From contig CAJJDN010000013.1 in the NCBI GenBank assembly GCA_905182985.1, positions 706,516 through 770,515 on the forward strand: DNA of 64,000 bases. The letters are read 5' to 3'. Shown piece by piece: positions 12,465-25,352 of the stretch. This DNA comes from Paramecium sonneborni. Lineage: Eukaryota > Ciliophora > Oligohymenophorea > Peniculida > Parameciidae. The notes under the pieces were generated by a model. It was not told the DNA's origin. It ran no database searches and saw only the letters and a list, made by a program, of their open reading frames with translations. The position numbers and the translations under genes are program-made. The first letter of the stretch is position 1. Each line of letters opens with the position of its first letter.

Positions 12465-14631
12465 CATGTTATTAATTTAATTATTCTTGTTACATTATAT
12501 TATAATTTTATTATCAATCATACTCGTAAATATTTCTATACTAACTCAAAATTGAGTTATTCATATTATTTTTTAATTTTTATTGAAGCTCAATATTTGG
12601 CATAAATTGATTAAAACTCTTCCAATTAATTAATGAACAAGTATTTTTAGAATGTCTTAAAAAATAATTTTGTACATAGATAAATAGATTAATTAGTCAT
12701 ATTAAAAACAATCACAATTTGCAAGTAAGACATTAAAAATCAAAATCTAATTTGAGAAAGTTTAATAAGGTTAGTATTGAAGAGAGTTATTAATGAAAAA
12801 TAAAAAACATATTTGGTTTCAATGATAATTGTACATTATTAGTATTAAATGAGTAAAAAAATAAAGTATAATATATCTAATAATATTACTATTTGAACTT
12901 GGAGCATCAGAGGCTATCCATAATTGAGATAAAATTTATCCTAAGTTTATAATGGACAATTGATATCAACTGAAAAAATTTCTAAATGTATCAAACTAAA
13001 TATTTAACTTTTTATTTCTTCGATTTCAGAAGTTAAGGTTTCAATTTATTATATTTGATAACAATATTTTATTTTATTATGCTATTTTCCCGAAAAAGTT
13101 TTTCAAAATTAGAGTTTTAATTAATATATTTGATTTTATTTATTACAGGGAGTAATTGTTAAGATAAATTTTTATAAAAAACTTATCTTTAGAATTTTAT
13201 TCTTTTTTTAATTTATTAGAAATAGAATAATTTTTAATAAATTATCCTAATTAAATCATATTAATGAATGTTGATTCTAAAATGCCTTAAATTGATATTA
13301 TAGATTATTATATTTACAAATAAATGAAATAACTTATTGTAAATATAATAAATTTTTTTTCAGAATGATTTTAAGTTGATTTATCTTAGATAATTAAATT
13401 TCATAATTATTACAAAAATCAAATCTAATTTGATTTTGAAGAGATTTATATAACCTTAACGAAAAAAATTTGATAATATTAAATTTGCAATTTAGTTCTT
13501 TTAAATTCTTTTTATTATGGCACTTTTCTAAATCAGCGAATTAAGCAGAATCTATAACACACATAAAACTTTTAACCTATGATACTTTGAAGTTAGTTCA
13601 GAAGGTAATTTAATTTAGTTTTTAAAAGTTTATGATTTTAATTTTATAAAATAATTAGCTGTACTTTAAAATTTTGCATTTGAACATTTTTTTTAATCAA
13701 TAAAATAATTCTTATGAAAATTTATCCCGAAACTATTCCAATGATTAATTACTTCGTAAAACTGTCAATAAATTTTAAATATATAAAACATTTAAGTATT
13801 GTTAATTTATCGCTAAATTTTAAAGATTAATAATTCCAAATTATTGTTGAAATAAAATTAATTTTAAAAAAATATTTTTTTAAAATTAACAGGTTTCAAA
13901 TAGCTTATGATCACATACATAATTTTTTTCTTAGATTTAATTTTTGAATAGAGAGATTAAGACTCAACCTTCATAAACTTTATTTTATGCAAAAATTCTA
14001 TTTTAATTTCAACGGGGCCTCAATAAATTCGTTTAATAAGTCAAGGAATGTATTTTATTAATTCTCTCGTTTTTTCTAATATTTTTGCATAAATTTATTA
14101 ATTTTTTTCGAATTGTTCCAAATTCACAAGAATAATTTGCTCCTTTCAAAAAAATATAGATATTTTTAAGTATAATCCTTGTAAAATAAAATTATTTAAT
14201 ATTATGATTTTGAGTATTTTTTAATTAATTATAATAACATGATAAGTAAATCTAATGAAAAGATTACAGAATTTAAAAGAAAAATTATTTTTATTTGAAC
14301 TTCAATAGATTTCAGCCATAAGACTTCTTTTATATTTGACATTTAAAATTAATTAAAAGCAGAATACTTCTCTTGATTTTAAGTCAATTAATAAAGTTGT
14401 TTAATCTAAAAATTGATTACTAGTCACTTTAAAAATTAATTAAATATCAATGAAAGAATATTCGTGATGATAAAATAGAAAAAAGTATTTTGTATAATAA
14501 AAAGAGTATGTTTAATAATTAAATAATGTTGATGAAAATTATAAATTATTAAATGATTTTGAAATCATCCTTCATCAAAAAATTGAAATAAAAAATAAAA
14601 TGTTATAAAAATATAAATATTTATTGTTAAA
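12465..14631. other. Gene desert of about 2.2 kb
   Basis: No frame on either strand gives a sustained plausible protein with TGA as stop. The stretch is more A/T-rich than its neighbours and full of homopolymer runs. Around 12,810-12,980 a short open stretch on the plus strand has coding-like character but is blocked by TGA on both sides, so it may be a relic. I see no tRNA or rRNA signature, tandem repeat or transposase. It is several times longer than other intergenic gaps here. Confidence 0.6.
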
Positions 14632-17600
14632 ATGAATGAGAAAAAGAAATCTGTATTTTTTGACAAGAGGGATGAAAATTATATAAATCTTTCTTCACCA
14701 ATTTACTTTTTAGAGATGTTCACAAAAAAAAAGATTAAGTGTGATATTATAATACCTTAAACAATAATTGTTTCAAAAGGTACAGCAACATTATGGATAT
14801 TTAATTCAAAAGCATCCCCAACTCCACTTATATTAAAAAAAAACTCAAATAAATTGAATTTTGTAGAAATATGCAGAGTATTATGTAGAGTGAAACAAAA
14901 TGAAGATTTTCGAATTGACACTCTTACAACTCTTTTAGATATTATTAAAGCTGGTAAGAATGAGATTACAGCTTTTGCAAGAATAAGTAAAACAAAAAAA
15001 TCAATTACTAAAATTGATTTAGTAAAAATGTTTTTAGATGGAAATGTCAGTGGTTTATAAATTTTATAAGAGCATTTAGAGAATTCATCAAAAGCTGGTA
15101 TAATCAATCTAATAAGTTAGATGAATTATTTTATGTCGAATATCGACAGGATGTTATTAATTTACCTGTCAGTTATAGATTTTTTAAAAAGTCAACCTAA
15201 AAATAAATAATTTAACAACCTTTGCCAAAAAAATTATCATAATTACATATATAATAATAAACATAGCATTCTGATAGTTATGATGAGAGTAATAAAAATG
15301 ATTAAGTTGAATATGTAGATTGCATGTTTAAATTCTTTGATAATTAAATGAATTAAACTTTGTCTAAAGTAAATTAACAATTAGTAACATTTAGATTATT
15401 AAAAAATTAGTAGATTTTTTAGAAAAAGCATATAGAATTAGAGTTAAGAAATTAGTTGCTAAATTTATGCAAAACGATTAATAACTAATTTATTTTCTAG
15501 GTTTAAAAGAACTTTTGGTTGATTTTCATGAGAATGCACCATATGAGATTTAAAGCATGAAAAATGAATTAAAAGACAATAATTCTTTTGAAAATTTTTT
15601 AATCTTAATAAAGATGTTTACAAGAATAAGAGACAAAAAACCTATGAAAATCCCTTAAACTATTTATGAGGATGATAAAGAAATCAGTCAAAAATTATAT
15701 AAAAATTTAATAGTATAAAGATGTGTTGGTGATTTTTGTGATTATATAATGGAAGAAAAAAATAGAGGCCCTCTTTAAATACGCAAAAATATTGTGACAG
15801 ATTACAGAAAGTTTTTTGGAAATAAAAAAATGAATGAAGAGAAATTTTCAGTTACATTACCACATGAAATCTCATTTTAATTAATTCTTAGAACTAGAGA
15901 ATGTTCATAAGAAGTTATTGAAGTACTGATGAAAAATAAAATATTCACTAGAAATTCTAAACATCATTTTTAAGAATTTGATAAAATAAATACTGATGAA
16001 GAATATCCATTTAAATTTAATAAAACAGAAGTTTATAATTTACCAAATCTTTATAAAACTGTTAAAATTTGTAAAAACTGTTTTGTTGTTTATTCTTTAG
16101 CTAGTAAATATTTTGATTAGAGATTATCAAATGATTTATAATAAAAACAATGGTTTAAAAGAGATTCATCTTCTTTAGCTTAATAACCAACAAGTATGAA
16201 TACATCTCATTAATAATTATCATAATTAGAAAAATCTAACATAAAAAGAAATGATTCAAGAATAAGATAAAACTAAAATTAATCATTATAAAAAATTAAA
16301 ACTTAAACATCAAATAATGCTGAAAAAGAATAAAATGAAAATAGAGTTAGAAAAATATAAAGTGCAAAATAATTTAGAGTTATTCAATCTGCTAATTCAT
16401 AGGCTCCAAAAACATTTAAACTATTTATGCCTAACTAATAACAATAATTAGAAAATACAAAAATAAATTCCTAAAGTTCTAAAACAAATAACATAGATAT
16501 AAATAGATTGACTATGGGATTTCTTAATTACACAAAACCTCCTAAACCAAATAAAATTTAATCTGCTAAAATGACTACAGGAGGACTTTAATCTTAGAGA
16601 AGTTAAATGGAATCTCAGCATTTAAAGAGATCTGATAGTTAATCAAATTAATTTTAAAGAAATAGAATTAATAAAAGTTAAAGATAAATAAATTCAAATA
16701 AAATATCCTTTTTTTAAGGTAAATTAAGAGTAATTGAAGTTCCTTAAATTCAATATACTTTATTAGATGTTTGTTAACTTCATGATTTAGAATACCCTCC
16801 TGAAAGTGTTCCAGATATCTATTTAGAATCTGTTAATTACTTTTGTTTTTAATAATGTGCTATTCCATATTTAATTATATAAAATTAAGAGGAAGTTTAA
16901 GAACTTAATAAAGATAATCAAAGTGGTTTAGATTTAACTGAAAAAGATCATTAAATCGTGATATTTTTAGCAGACTTTTTTGATAATTCATTTGAATATT
17001 TAGATGTAATGCAATAAAACATCAAACCTAATACAACAATTTTATTAATGAATTTACCAGGTAAAAGTTAATTTGTCATTTTAGGGTAGGCTTACACAGT
17101 TTTTGATCAAAATACTATTTAAGATAATTTAGATATTTGTTTATTATTAGATTCCTTACTTTTTGAGCTTTGTGAAAAAGATATAATCAAAAATAATGAT
17201 ATTTATAAATTTATTGGATATGGATATGGTGGTTTTTAAGTCTTAAGTTACAGTAAGAAATATTTCATATTAAAGTGACTCACATTTAGAATAATTTACC
17301 AAAAATTGGAGGACTTCTCATAATTAATGGATTTTGTGAAATAGATGATATGTTAACAGATACTTTGAAAAAATCAAAAGAAGTATTTTAAACTTGCCCA
17401 AATGATATGCCAGAATTAGGATTTCATTTCTGGAATTCTCTTATTTAATCCCATGAAGAAAAATAAGATCCTAGATATAATCCAATATCATTGAATGGAA
17501 GATTACATATAATAAACGGTATTTATTAATGAAAATTTTAGGTTTGATGAAATCACAAAATGTTTGGAATTCTTGTGTTATGGAAATTCCAATAAAACTT

Positions 17601-17750
17601 TATCATGGATTGAAAGATTGTGTTGTTAATATTAAGCAAGCTCATTTGATTAAAAATTGTTCTTCTTCTTGTAATTCATGTGAAATGAATTTAATTAATT
17701 TTGGGCATAAACTTTAAAACTTAGAAGAACTCTTGTTTGAATTCCTATGA
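14632..17750 (+). CDS. Large protein with alpha/beta-hydrolase-like C-terminus lacking the nucleophile
   Basis: A 1,007-residue protein with four introns (23, 26, 23 and 23 nt), all restoring frame. Residues about 1-480 are a helical region I do not recognise. Residues about 480-650 are a low-complexity Gln/Asn/Ser linker with SAK motifs. The last 330 residues resemble an alpha/beta-hydrolase fold: a hydrophobic strand (IVIFLADFFDN), a loop, then GYGYGGFQVLSY in the position of the nucleophile elbow. The elbow has Gly where Ser would be, so hydrolase activity is unlikely. The second intron sits just before KKLVDFLEKAY. ATG 14632 follows the long desert. The fold assignment is an inference from pattern only. 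Confidence 0.7.
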
Positions 17751-17923
17751 CCTTTATATATATAAATTATGGTTAATTTATTAGGAAAAAAACAATTTAA
17801 ATACACTAATCTTGGGCTTTATGAATATCTAAATTTAAAAGAAATTAAAACTAAAAATAGGTCTTGTCAATTCTAATACATAATTTTTATCTATAAAAAT
17901 CATCAATCATTTATTCATGATAC

Positions 17924-18899
17924 TCAGTCCTCACAATCGAAGCTTTAATTTTTGTCTTAAATAATTTCAGAATCTTTAAAATGTTCATCTAAAGAAGTAT
18001 TTAGATCTTAATGATTTTAAGATGACTAATTTCTTGTCTTGTTCTCTTTATCATAGTAATCTGTGTAAAATTTATCTAACTTTAAACTCAACTTATCCAT
18101 TTTTCTTTAACTTTAATAATTATTGAATATTCTTAATTAAATTTGTATTTGAAGCAAATTCTCATAATTTGATTTAGTAGTTATTCTGTATTAATTAAAA
18201 TTTTTAATTCTTATAATTTTATAATATTCAAAACAAAACATTAAGATCTTCATTATTCATACTTTACCTCAATTAAATCTTACATTAGATGCAACTAGAA
18301 TATTAAAAGCATATATACCATCATAAATAATTATTTTTCTTTCATTTTTACTAATTCTTCAGCTTATTTATGTTGAATCTTTAATTGATCAATATTTTTT
18401 TATGCCACTTCAATCTTTTTAACAACATTATCAACATTTTCATAACTGCTTATTTGCTTTGATAAAAATTCATGATGTTATCTATTTATTTTTATTTATT
18501 CTTCAATCTAATATATACTTTTCAAATTTTCTATTTCAAAATCAGTTTTTTTTATTCCTTCAACTAAGAAAATCATCAAGGCAAATACTTATAGATTTAT
18601 TTAATTCTTAATTTTATTCTCTATCAAAATTTTATGCTTCAAGTTATCTGACTGCTTTGGCTATTTAAAATTCATAAACAGCTATTTCTTTTTAAAATTC
18701 AGTAACTAATTATTGTCTTTTTATTTAGTCGATTTATTTACAATTTTTCTTCACTTAATGTTTCTTATGGTGCTGTGATTTCGATATATTTTTTAAGTAT
18801 GACTTTTAATTGAGCATCTTTATATATCAATAAATCTTTTATTATTCTTTCTGTTGAATCAGTGTCTAATTTGTAAGGTGGCTGTATATCTCGATTCAT
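17924..18899 (-). CDS. Coiled-coil protein, unknown function
   Basis: A 291-residue protein after four introns (31, 25, 24 and 20 nt); the span minus introns is an exact codon multiple. It starts MNRDIQPPYKLDTDSTER, is mostly charged coiled coil through the middle (for example ENVDNVVKKIEVAQK), and ends in an acidic Ser/Asp-rich tail. The 31-nt intron has a GTC donor, which is unusual for this genome, so the first junction is the least certain. No domain is recognised. It converges with the large hydrolase-like gene across about 170 bp. Confidence 0.6.
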
Positions 18900-19637
18900 T
18901 TTGTATATATATAAATTTTATATATTTATTAATAATTAAGTATTTTAAAATTTTGATTTTATTTAAATTATATTAAATAATTGAATAAAAGGAAATTTTA
19001 AGCGTTTAAGCGAAGTTGAATCTAAAAAGGATTTCAATATTTATTGAATTTTCTTATCATCTTAATTAATATTCTTTGATTATTCTTAAATTATTATTAA
19101 TTAACTTGGTAAAGCTGCTTACAACAGTTATTTAGATGATAACCACATTTTATATATATAATCAGTATAATAAGTTTAAATAATTATATTAAGCAAATGG
19201 GTTTAATTTAATAATTAATATTTTTAGTTTAAAAATAAAAATGGCAAAGCAGGATTGTTTTTTCACTTTTCAGGGAAATAGAAAATGGCTTTATCTAAAC
19301 AAATTATTTAAAATAATATTTATCTAAAGCAAAATATTTCATCTCTATCTTTTATTTAAGAAGATTAGTATTTTTATTTAAATTAATTCTTTAAAATATT
19401 AGAATAGTCATCAATTATTCAATTTGTGAAATAAAATCAATTAAGCAACAGGAATAATTTATACTAGTATTCATTAAGAATAAGATTACGACTTTCATTT
19501 ATTTCAAAAATAAGATAAATAAATTTATAATTTATATAAAAATCTAAAGAAGTTAAATTTAATTTTTTTAAACATTTATTTTTAAGATTAATATAGATAA
19601 TATAGGTTTTAAATGTATTTTAAATAAAAATTTTATT
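18900..19637. other. Intergenic stretch with weak open frames
   Basis: Between two minus-strand genes. On the plus strand, frames from ATG 19242 (about 60 codons) and ATG 19284 (running into the antisense of the sirtuin gene) are open, but composition is not convincing and no splice pattern supports them. I treat the stretch as non-coding; a small gene cannot be excluded. Confidence 0.4.
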
Positions 19638-20726
19638 TCAATAAAATAGTTCTGGCAAAATATCTTCTGATTTTCCTTTTAACCAAAAAGTATTTCCAAC
19701 TTCTATGAGTGGTTCTGGATTAATTTCAATAATTGTAGCTTTCTTTTTAATGAATTCACAGACAATTGTTTTAGCGAAATGAGTTTATAAAGCTGTGCCA
19801 ATTACAATAATTGTGTCACATTTGGAATATTAATCTTAAATTTCTGTAATTCTACAATTTTCATCAAGAATCTCCTCATCAAGAAGTAATAAATGAGGTC
19901 TTGCTTTTGCTCCACAAATTGGACATTTTGGAATCTCATTTTATTCGAAATTCGGAATATCATATACAGTCATTAATTCACCTTCCTGAAATGTACATTC
20001 ATATAAACATCTCATATATTGGATATTACCATTAATTTCATATATTTCTTTAAAATAACCATATTTAATCTATTCAGATCCTAAAACTGATGTTAAAATA
20101 TTATCAATACTAAGATTAACAATTAATACATTTGGGTTTTATTCTCTGAAATTTTTTATAGCAATATGACCAGCATTAGGAATTTTATCTTAAGTTTATG
20201 ACTTAAATTATTTATGCCATTCCCAATATATTTCAGGTTAATCTAATAAGAAATCTCTAGTTTTTAATTTTTACAATTAATAGCTACTTTATCCTTTTAT
20301 CCAACATCTATTCTATTCTATTGAAGTAGGAATACCACTTGCTTAACTTAGACCTGCACCACATAATAATACAGTATTTTTAGTTATTAATTATTTAGCT
20401 TATTGAATAGTAATTTCTTAAGCTGTTTTAGGGTTATGCTCACTTGAACTTATGCTATTTGATACTAAAGATTTGCCAATATTTTCAAGTAACTTATCCA
20501 TTGTAATACTAAATGTTTTTTAAAAATTGTCGATATTATCTACAGTTGATCTTGCTTATTCTTAAACTTCATTAATTGTTTAGAAAGTAAGTTTCATCTT
20601 TTATAAAGTCTCTGTAGATCTATCTTATGATTCTTAGATTTCCTATTAGATTTTCTAATATCTAATTTTATCCTAAATTTGCTTCTCATCAAGAATTTCT
20701 TCTTCTTCTTAAATATTTTAATCCAT
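19638..20726 (-). CDS. Sirtuin-fold protein, probably catalytically inactive
   Basis: An uninterrupted 362-codon frame. Residues 1-80 are a Gln/Glu-rich coiled coil. From about residue 120 the Sir2 NAD-binding motif CGAGLSQASGIPT is clear. Further on, two Cys pairs (RCLYEC and CPICG) match the zinc site. However, the canonical TQNID motif reads NLSID, and the ELHG motif with the catalytic His reads EINGN, so His is replaced by Asn. This predicts loss of NAD-dependent deacylase activity while the fold and possibly NAD or zinc binding remain. The start was chosen as the first ATG in frame. It is followed 75 bp upstream by the stop of a same-strand coiled-coil gene. Confidence 0.85.
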
Positions 20727-20801
20727 AACACAGATTAATTTATTATATAATATTTACAAGAATTTTAATTTATTAATAAATTATCAACAAAATTTTATAT
20801 T

Positions 20802-22793
20802 TCATTTTCCGAAATATGATAAAAACCCTTTTTTTTTAACTGTTTAATCATCTTCTTTAATTGGACTTAAAGGTGTATTTTATGAATTTGAAGTTTTTTT
20901 GTCTTTTTTAGCAATTTAAGTTTCAAGTTTCTTCAATTTTGCTTAAAAATACTCCTTTTCTGTTAATATTTAATTATATAACAATGTGCTTTCTTATGCT
21001 TATTTTTCTGCTCTTTTTACTTCTGATTTCAAGAAATTAACTTCTTCAGCCCAACTTAATTTAGCAGTAATAAAATGTGTTTCTAGTTTATGAAGTGATT
21101 ATTTTAATTATTCTTAATCTATTCTTAAATCTCTTTCTTAAGAATAATCAAGTTTTCCTTTTCTTAAATTTTATATTTCTAATAACTAAGCTTTTATTTC
21201 TTATTATAAGACTCCCACTAAATGTTCATAATTTTCAATTTCTTCTGCTAATTATCTAATTTTAATAATAATAACAATAAATACTCATTTTAATTTTTAA
21301 ATGAATGTAATTCTAACTTTAATTATTCAATTTCTTAATATCTTCTCTTTGTATTCATACTTTGATTAGATATTCTAGATGAAGCAAACATTTATACTAA
21401 ACCATTTTTAGACTAAGGTGTTTATGGAATTTATTAATGAAAGCTATCTTCACTTTACTAAGTATTATGAGGTTTTTCAATAGATATTTCTTCTGTCAAT
21501 AATTCGCTTAATAAATTTCCTCCTTATCCTTATTCCTCTTATTATGAAGGCTATCTTTCACTTGGTATATGAATCTTCTACATTTATAATTATTCTTCAT
21601 AATAGAACTTAGTTTCTTATAATTATTATTCTAAATGATTAACTTATTATTCCAAATCATCTATTTATTATTAACAATTATTATTATATTATCTAAGTTC
21701 ATCCATATCTTAAATTTATTTTCTTAAGTTGTTTTCTAATTTTACATTTAATTTAACTTATTCATCTCTTTATTTTTATAATATAGTTTTTTCTCTCTAT
21801 ATATTTGCATATTATTTAAAGGCATCCTCACTTTTTCTGTCACTTTTTAAAACTTATTACAAAGCTGATGATAATTTCTTTTAGATTTCAACATGTCTAC
21901 CTTCATAAAAACTAACTTCCTTATATTTCTCATCTTTCACTTATTATAATAACTTCTCTTAATTTACTAATAACTTATCTTAATTTTTTATCTTTTCTTC
22001 ATAAAGATTTATTTAATGGAGCAAATCTTACTCTACTGATTTTGATTCATTTATTTAATGACTTATACTATCTAATACTCGTTCTGTAATTTCATGTTCT
22101 AATCTCATTATTCTTTCATCAAAATGCAACTAATCTTATTCTATTTTCTAATTTAATTCCTATACTAATTATTTTAAATTTTAAATTTTAATATCCTTTT
22201 CATCTTCTACCTCGGATATATGTACTTAATCTTAATTAATCTCTATAATTTATGTTGAACATTCAAGTTAACTTTTAAGATCCTAAATAATTTTTTCTTT
22301 TTCAACTATTAAAGCAATTGCTGTTTCTTCCATTTTAACTAACTATTATTTTAATTCATCTATTTCTTCATTTTCAGGCTTTCTTTTTATACTCTAAATT
22401 TCTTTTTACAGTTTCAACTATAAATTTATTCAAATATTATACTTCATTAGCTTTATATTCTAATAACTTATTTTCCGCTTCTGATAACTTTAATTCAAGT
22501 TAAGTAGCAAATGATTAAATTTCCCCTTGCCCTATTGAACTAATTTAGGTTGTTATTTCATTCTCCAATTCACTTGTTCTTTTTCTCTCTCTCTCTAGTT
22601 CATTCGTAAGCTTGTCATCAATATATGTGATACTTCCAATATCTGTTGTTTAAATTGAAATTCTTAAACTCTTAATTATTTTTAAAGAGCCTCAATTTCC
22701 ACTTTTTATGCTTGAATTTTGCTTACAAGCTAATATTAGAATATTTATTATTACAAACATTTCTTCATCATCAGAATGATTGTTGTTAGACAT
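20802..22793 (-). CDS. Long coiled-coil protein with conserved-looking basic-aromatic tail
   Basis: A 626-residue protein after removing introns of 25, 32, 25 and 29 nt. Nearly the whole chain is Glu/Lys/Gln/Leu coiled coil with heptad spacing, apart from an acidic start (MSNNNHSDDEEM), a Pro/Ser/Gln break near residue 400, and the tail KKKGFLSYFGK. That tail resembles a short docking or amphipathic end. The 32-nt second intron has a GTG donor and is less certain than the others. No enzymatic domain is present. Structural or cortical roles are typical for such proteins in ciliates, but nothing here proves it. Confidence 0.75.
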
Positions 22794-22869
22794 AGGTATA
22801 TATTTTAAATAATTAAAGTTTAATCGCTTTTATTATTCTGCTTTTTGAAATACAGAAACTATATGATAA

Positions 22870-23948
22870 CATTAAGTTCAGATTTAATTTATTGAAAGGA
22901 CTTTGAAACTTTCGATTAATCAAGATTTCAATTTAAGTATAATTTTTGAGTTTTTGGAACATTGTAAAATCAAATCCTGAAGCGTTACAAGAAGTAGTCT
23001 ATTTTTATAATTATAATCTCAGATAAAGAAGTAATATTAAGGAGAAAATCTACATCTTGCTCCTTATTTAGAAGAAAATGTAGAAATTACAAGTAAACTA
23101 GAAATTATAGAACAAAAGTCAGACATTATCTAGTAAATGGCAATACCTTTTAAAGAATTAAAAAAAATGTTCTGGGTATTTTCAATTGATTATTATAGCT
23201 TAAAACTTGTGAGATATTTAGTATATATTTAAACATCACATTTATTTAATAATTTTAATTCTATATGATATAAAACTCAATTATCCATAAACAAAAAACT
23301 AAGAATGAGAATGAATCTGAAAAGCGGATTAAAGGTATTTTAGATCTAGAAGTTTATGAGAAATTACAAAGCCTTAATAGTATTCAGTCATAAAAATTTC
23401 CTAATGTAAAAAAAGAGTTAAATATTGGATGCATTATATATAATTTTCCTATTAGACCTTAGGATTATAAGCACATTTATGATTCAAAATAAATACCATC
23501 TAAACTTTAAACAATATAATATGATAATTTTAGCTCTTTTGACAATGCAAAATTATAACTGCAAGCCTCTTTTGATTAAAATAATTAATCTATCACTAAC
23601 AATTCTTAAGCAGTTAAATCAAGTAATAAAAGATTCTCAATCACTCAATCAATATCCTAAATTCAAAAATAAATCTAAATTATTAATAATAAAAATAATA
23701 GGCTCTTCTAAACTAGTTTAAGATAAGAATAATAAATTGCACTATTACCTTCATTTTATTTAAGAAAAAAAGGTATAATATTATTTATTATAGTAAGTTA
23801 AAGTATGAGTAAACACTAATCTCAACATTTAGATTTTAAGTAAGTTGAACCAACTAGAAGAGGCAAATCTGTATCTCAAATTGTTTCATATGCTTCTAGG
23901 CCTTAAACTAGTATCTTAAGTAAAGAAAACAGGTATATAATTTAATGA
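22870..23948 (+). CDS. Hypothetical protein, 5' end unresolved
   Basis: From about 22900 to TGA 23946-23948 a good frame results once introns of 19, 29 and 23 nt are removed (326 codons). The reconstructed start of the body reads ERTLKLSINQDFNLSIIFEF and then a stretch rich in charged residues, followed by a Gln/Ser/Asn-rich tail with TRRGKSVSQIVSYASRPQ. No in-frame ATG is visible after the upstream TGA at about 22864, so the first exon or an extra intron has been missed. The 19-nt intron is at the lower size limit. No domain is recognised. It is divergent from the coiled-coil gene at 22793. Confidence 0.5.
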
Positions 23949-24167
23949 TAATTCTTGTTTAATCAATTATTTCCATTATAGCTATTTGTAAATATATTCT
24001 GTGATTTCTTAGTTGATAAATTACTTCTCAAAATTTTTTTGTATTTATTAAAGTATTGAAAAGAATTATTTATGTTATCTAATCCAGCATTTGTAATTAC
24101 AATTTTAATATAATTTATCGATAAATAAGTTTGATATTTTAAGTCCATGTATCAAGGTTAAGAAATC

Positions 24168-25321
24168 ATGAGTGATGAGGAAGATTTTGAAACTTAATAA
24201 TATCTAATTAGACAAAGGCAAAGTAAAAATTACATTTTTTATTCAAGTTGCTGAGTTATAATAGAAATATTAATCCAAAAGATAGGAGTTAGATAAATAT
24301 TTAAAGACAGAAGAATCAATTATATCTCCTAGAATATTCAATTATGAAACAAATTACTCTACTAATTAAACTTTAAAAAATCAGATATCTGTAGAATCTA
24401 ATTCTAATTAAGATAATGCATAAATACAAAAAAATCAATTTTTAACAAATTTTTCATCTATGAATAAAAAATCTGTAATAAATACTATTTCAGATAGAAA
24501 ATCAGAATGTTAAACAAATTCCAATTTTAATACAAATAAAATGCCTAAATCTTCTATTTAAAATTCTATGCTGTAAAATAATAAAAAAATATTCATAAAA
24601 AAAGTTAGTCGTGAGTCTTAAACATAACTAACAGTCTCATGTAAAATATCTACAAATACAAAATTTACAATTCAATTACAATAAATATTGGATCCAGATT
24701 TAAATAAAGCAACTCAAACAACCTAAATTTTAAAATAAAAAAATATAACATAAAATTTAAAGCCTAAATAATAAGAAACAAATTTAATTAATAAATATAC
24801 TTAAAGATTTAAAACTGAATATAATTGTATAAAAGAGTAGAATGAAATTGTAAAGGTTGAAGAAAATCCAAAAAAGGCTCCAATGAATAAAAAGTAATTT
24901 GAATAATGGTACAAATCATAATAAAATTGGTATATATATCTTTTTATTCAGGGCTAATAAAACTGAAATGAAAGTTTTTCAATAAAGAATGGAAAAAGAG
25001 TAAATAAATTAGGAATAAGAATTTTAACAAAAAAGTTTCAGCCCTAAGATTTTAAAACATTCTCAAGACATAGTAAATCAAAAATTTTCAGGGTGTTAGT
25101 TTATGGAAAGGTAGTAATAATATGAAAATTATTTAAAAATGAAATAATAAAATAGAGTAGAAGAAGAAATTCAAGAAAGATAATCTCAGAAATTCCGTAT
25201 GAGTCCAATATCTAGGATGATAGTTAAAAGTGTGACTCCAAAATCATATAGAGATAATTCTAAAAACCATACAGCAAACACTTCATGGTTTGGAAATAAT
25301 AACACATAATATTATTAATGA
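24168..25321 (+). CDS. Gln/Asn/Ser-rich hypothetical protein
   Basis: A 368-residue protein with two introns (25 nt near 24223 and 22 nt near 24930). It begins MSDEEDFETQQYLIRQRQ and is basic and low-complexity, rich in Gln, Asn, Ser and Lys. A charged helical segment, NKKQFEQWYKSQQNWANK, precedes a coiled-coil stretch, and the C-terminus contains SPISRMIVKSVTPKSYR. No domain is recognised. It lies 219 bp after the preceding gene and only 31 bp before the next ATG. Confidence 0.7.
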
Positions 25322-25352
25322 TTACTATACTTTAATAAATAAATTTGAAAAA

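Noticed and set aside
23963..24148. 61-codon standard-code frame on the minus strand
   Set aside because: Short, low-complexity and within an intergenic gap; no domain, and no support from the ciliate-code splice pattern.
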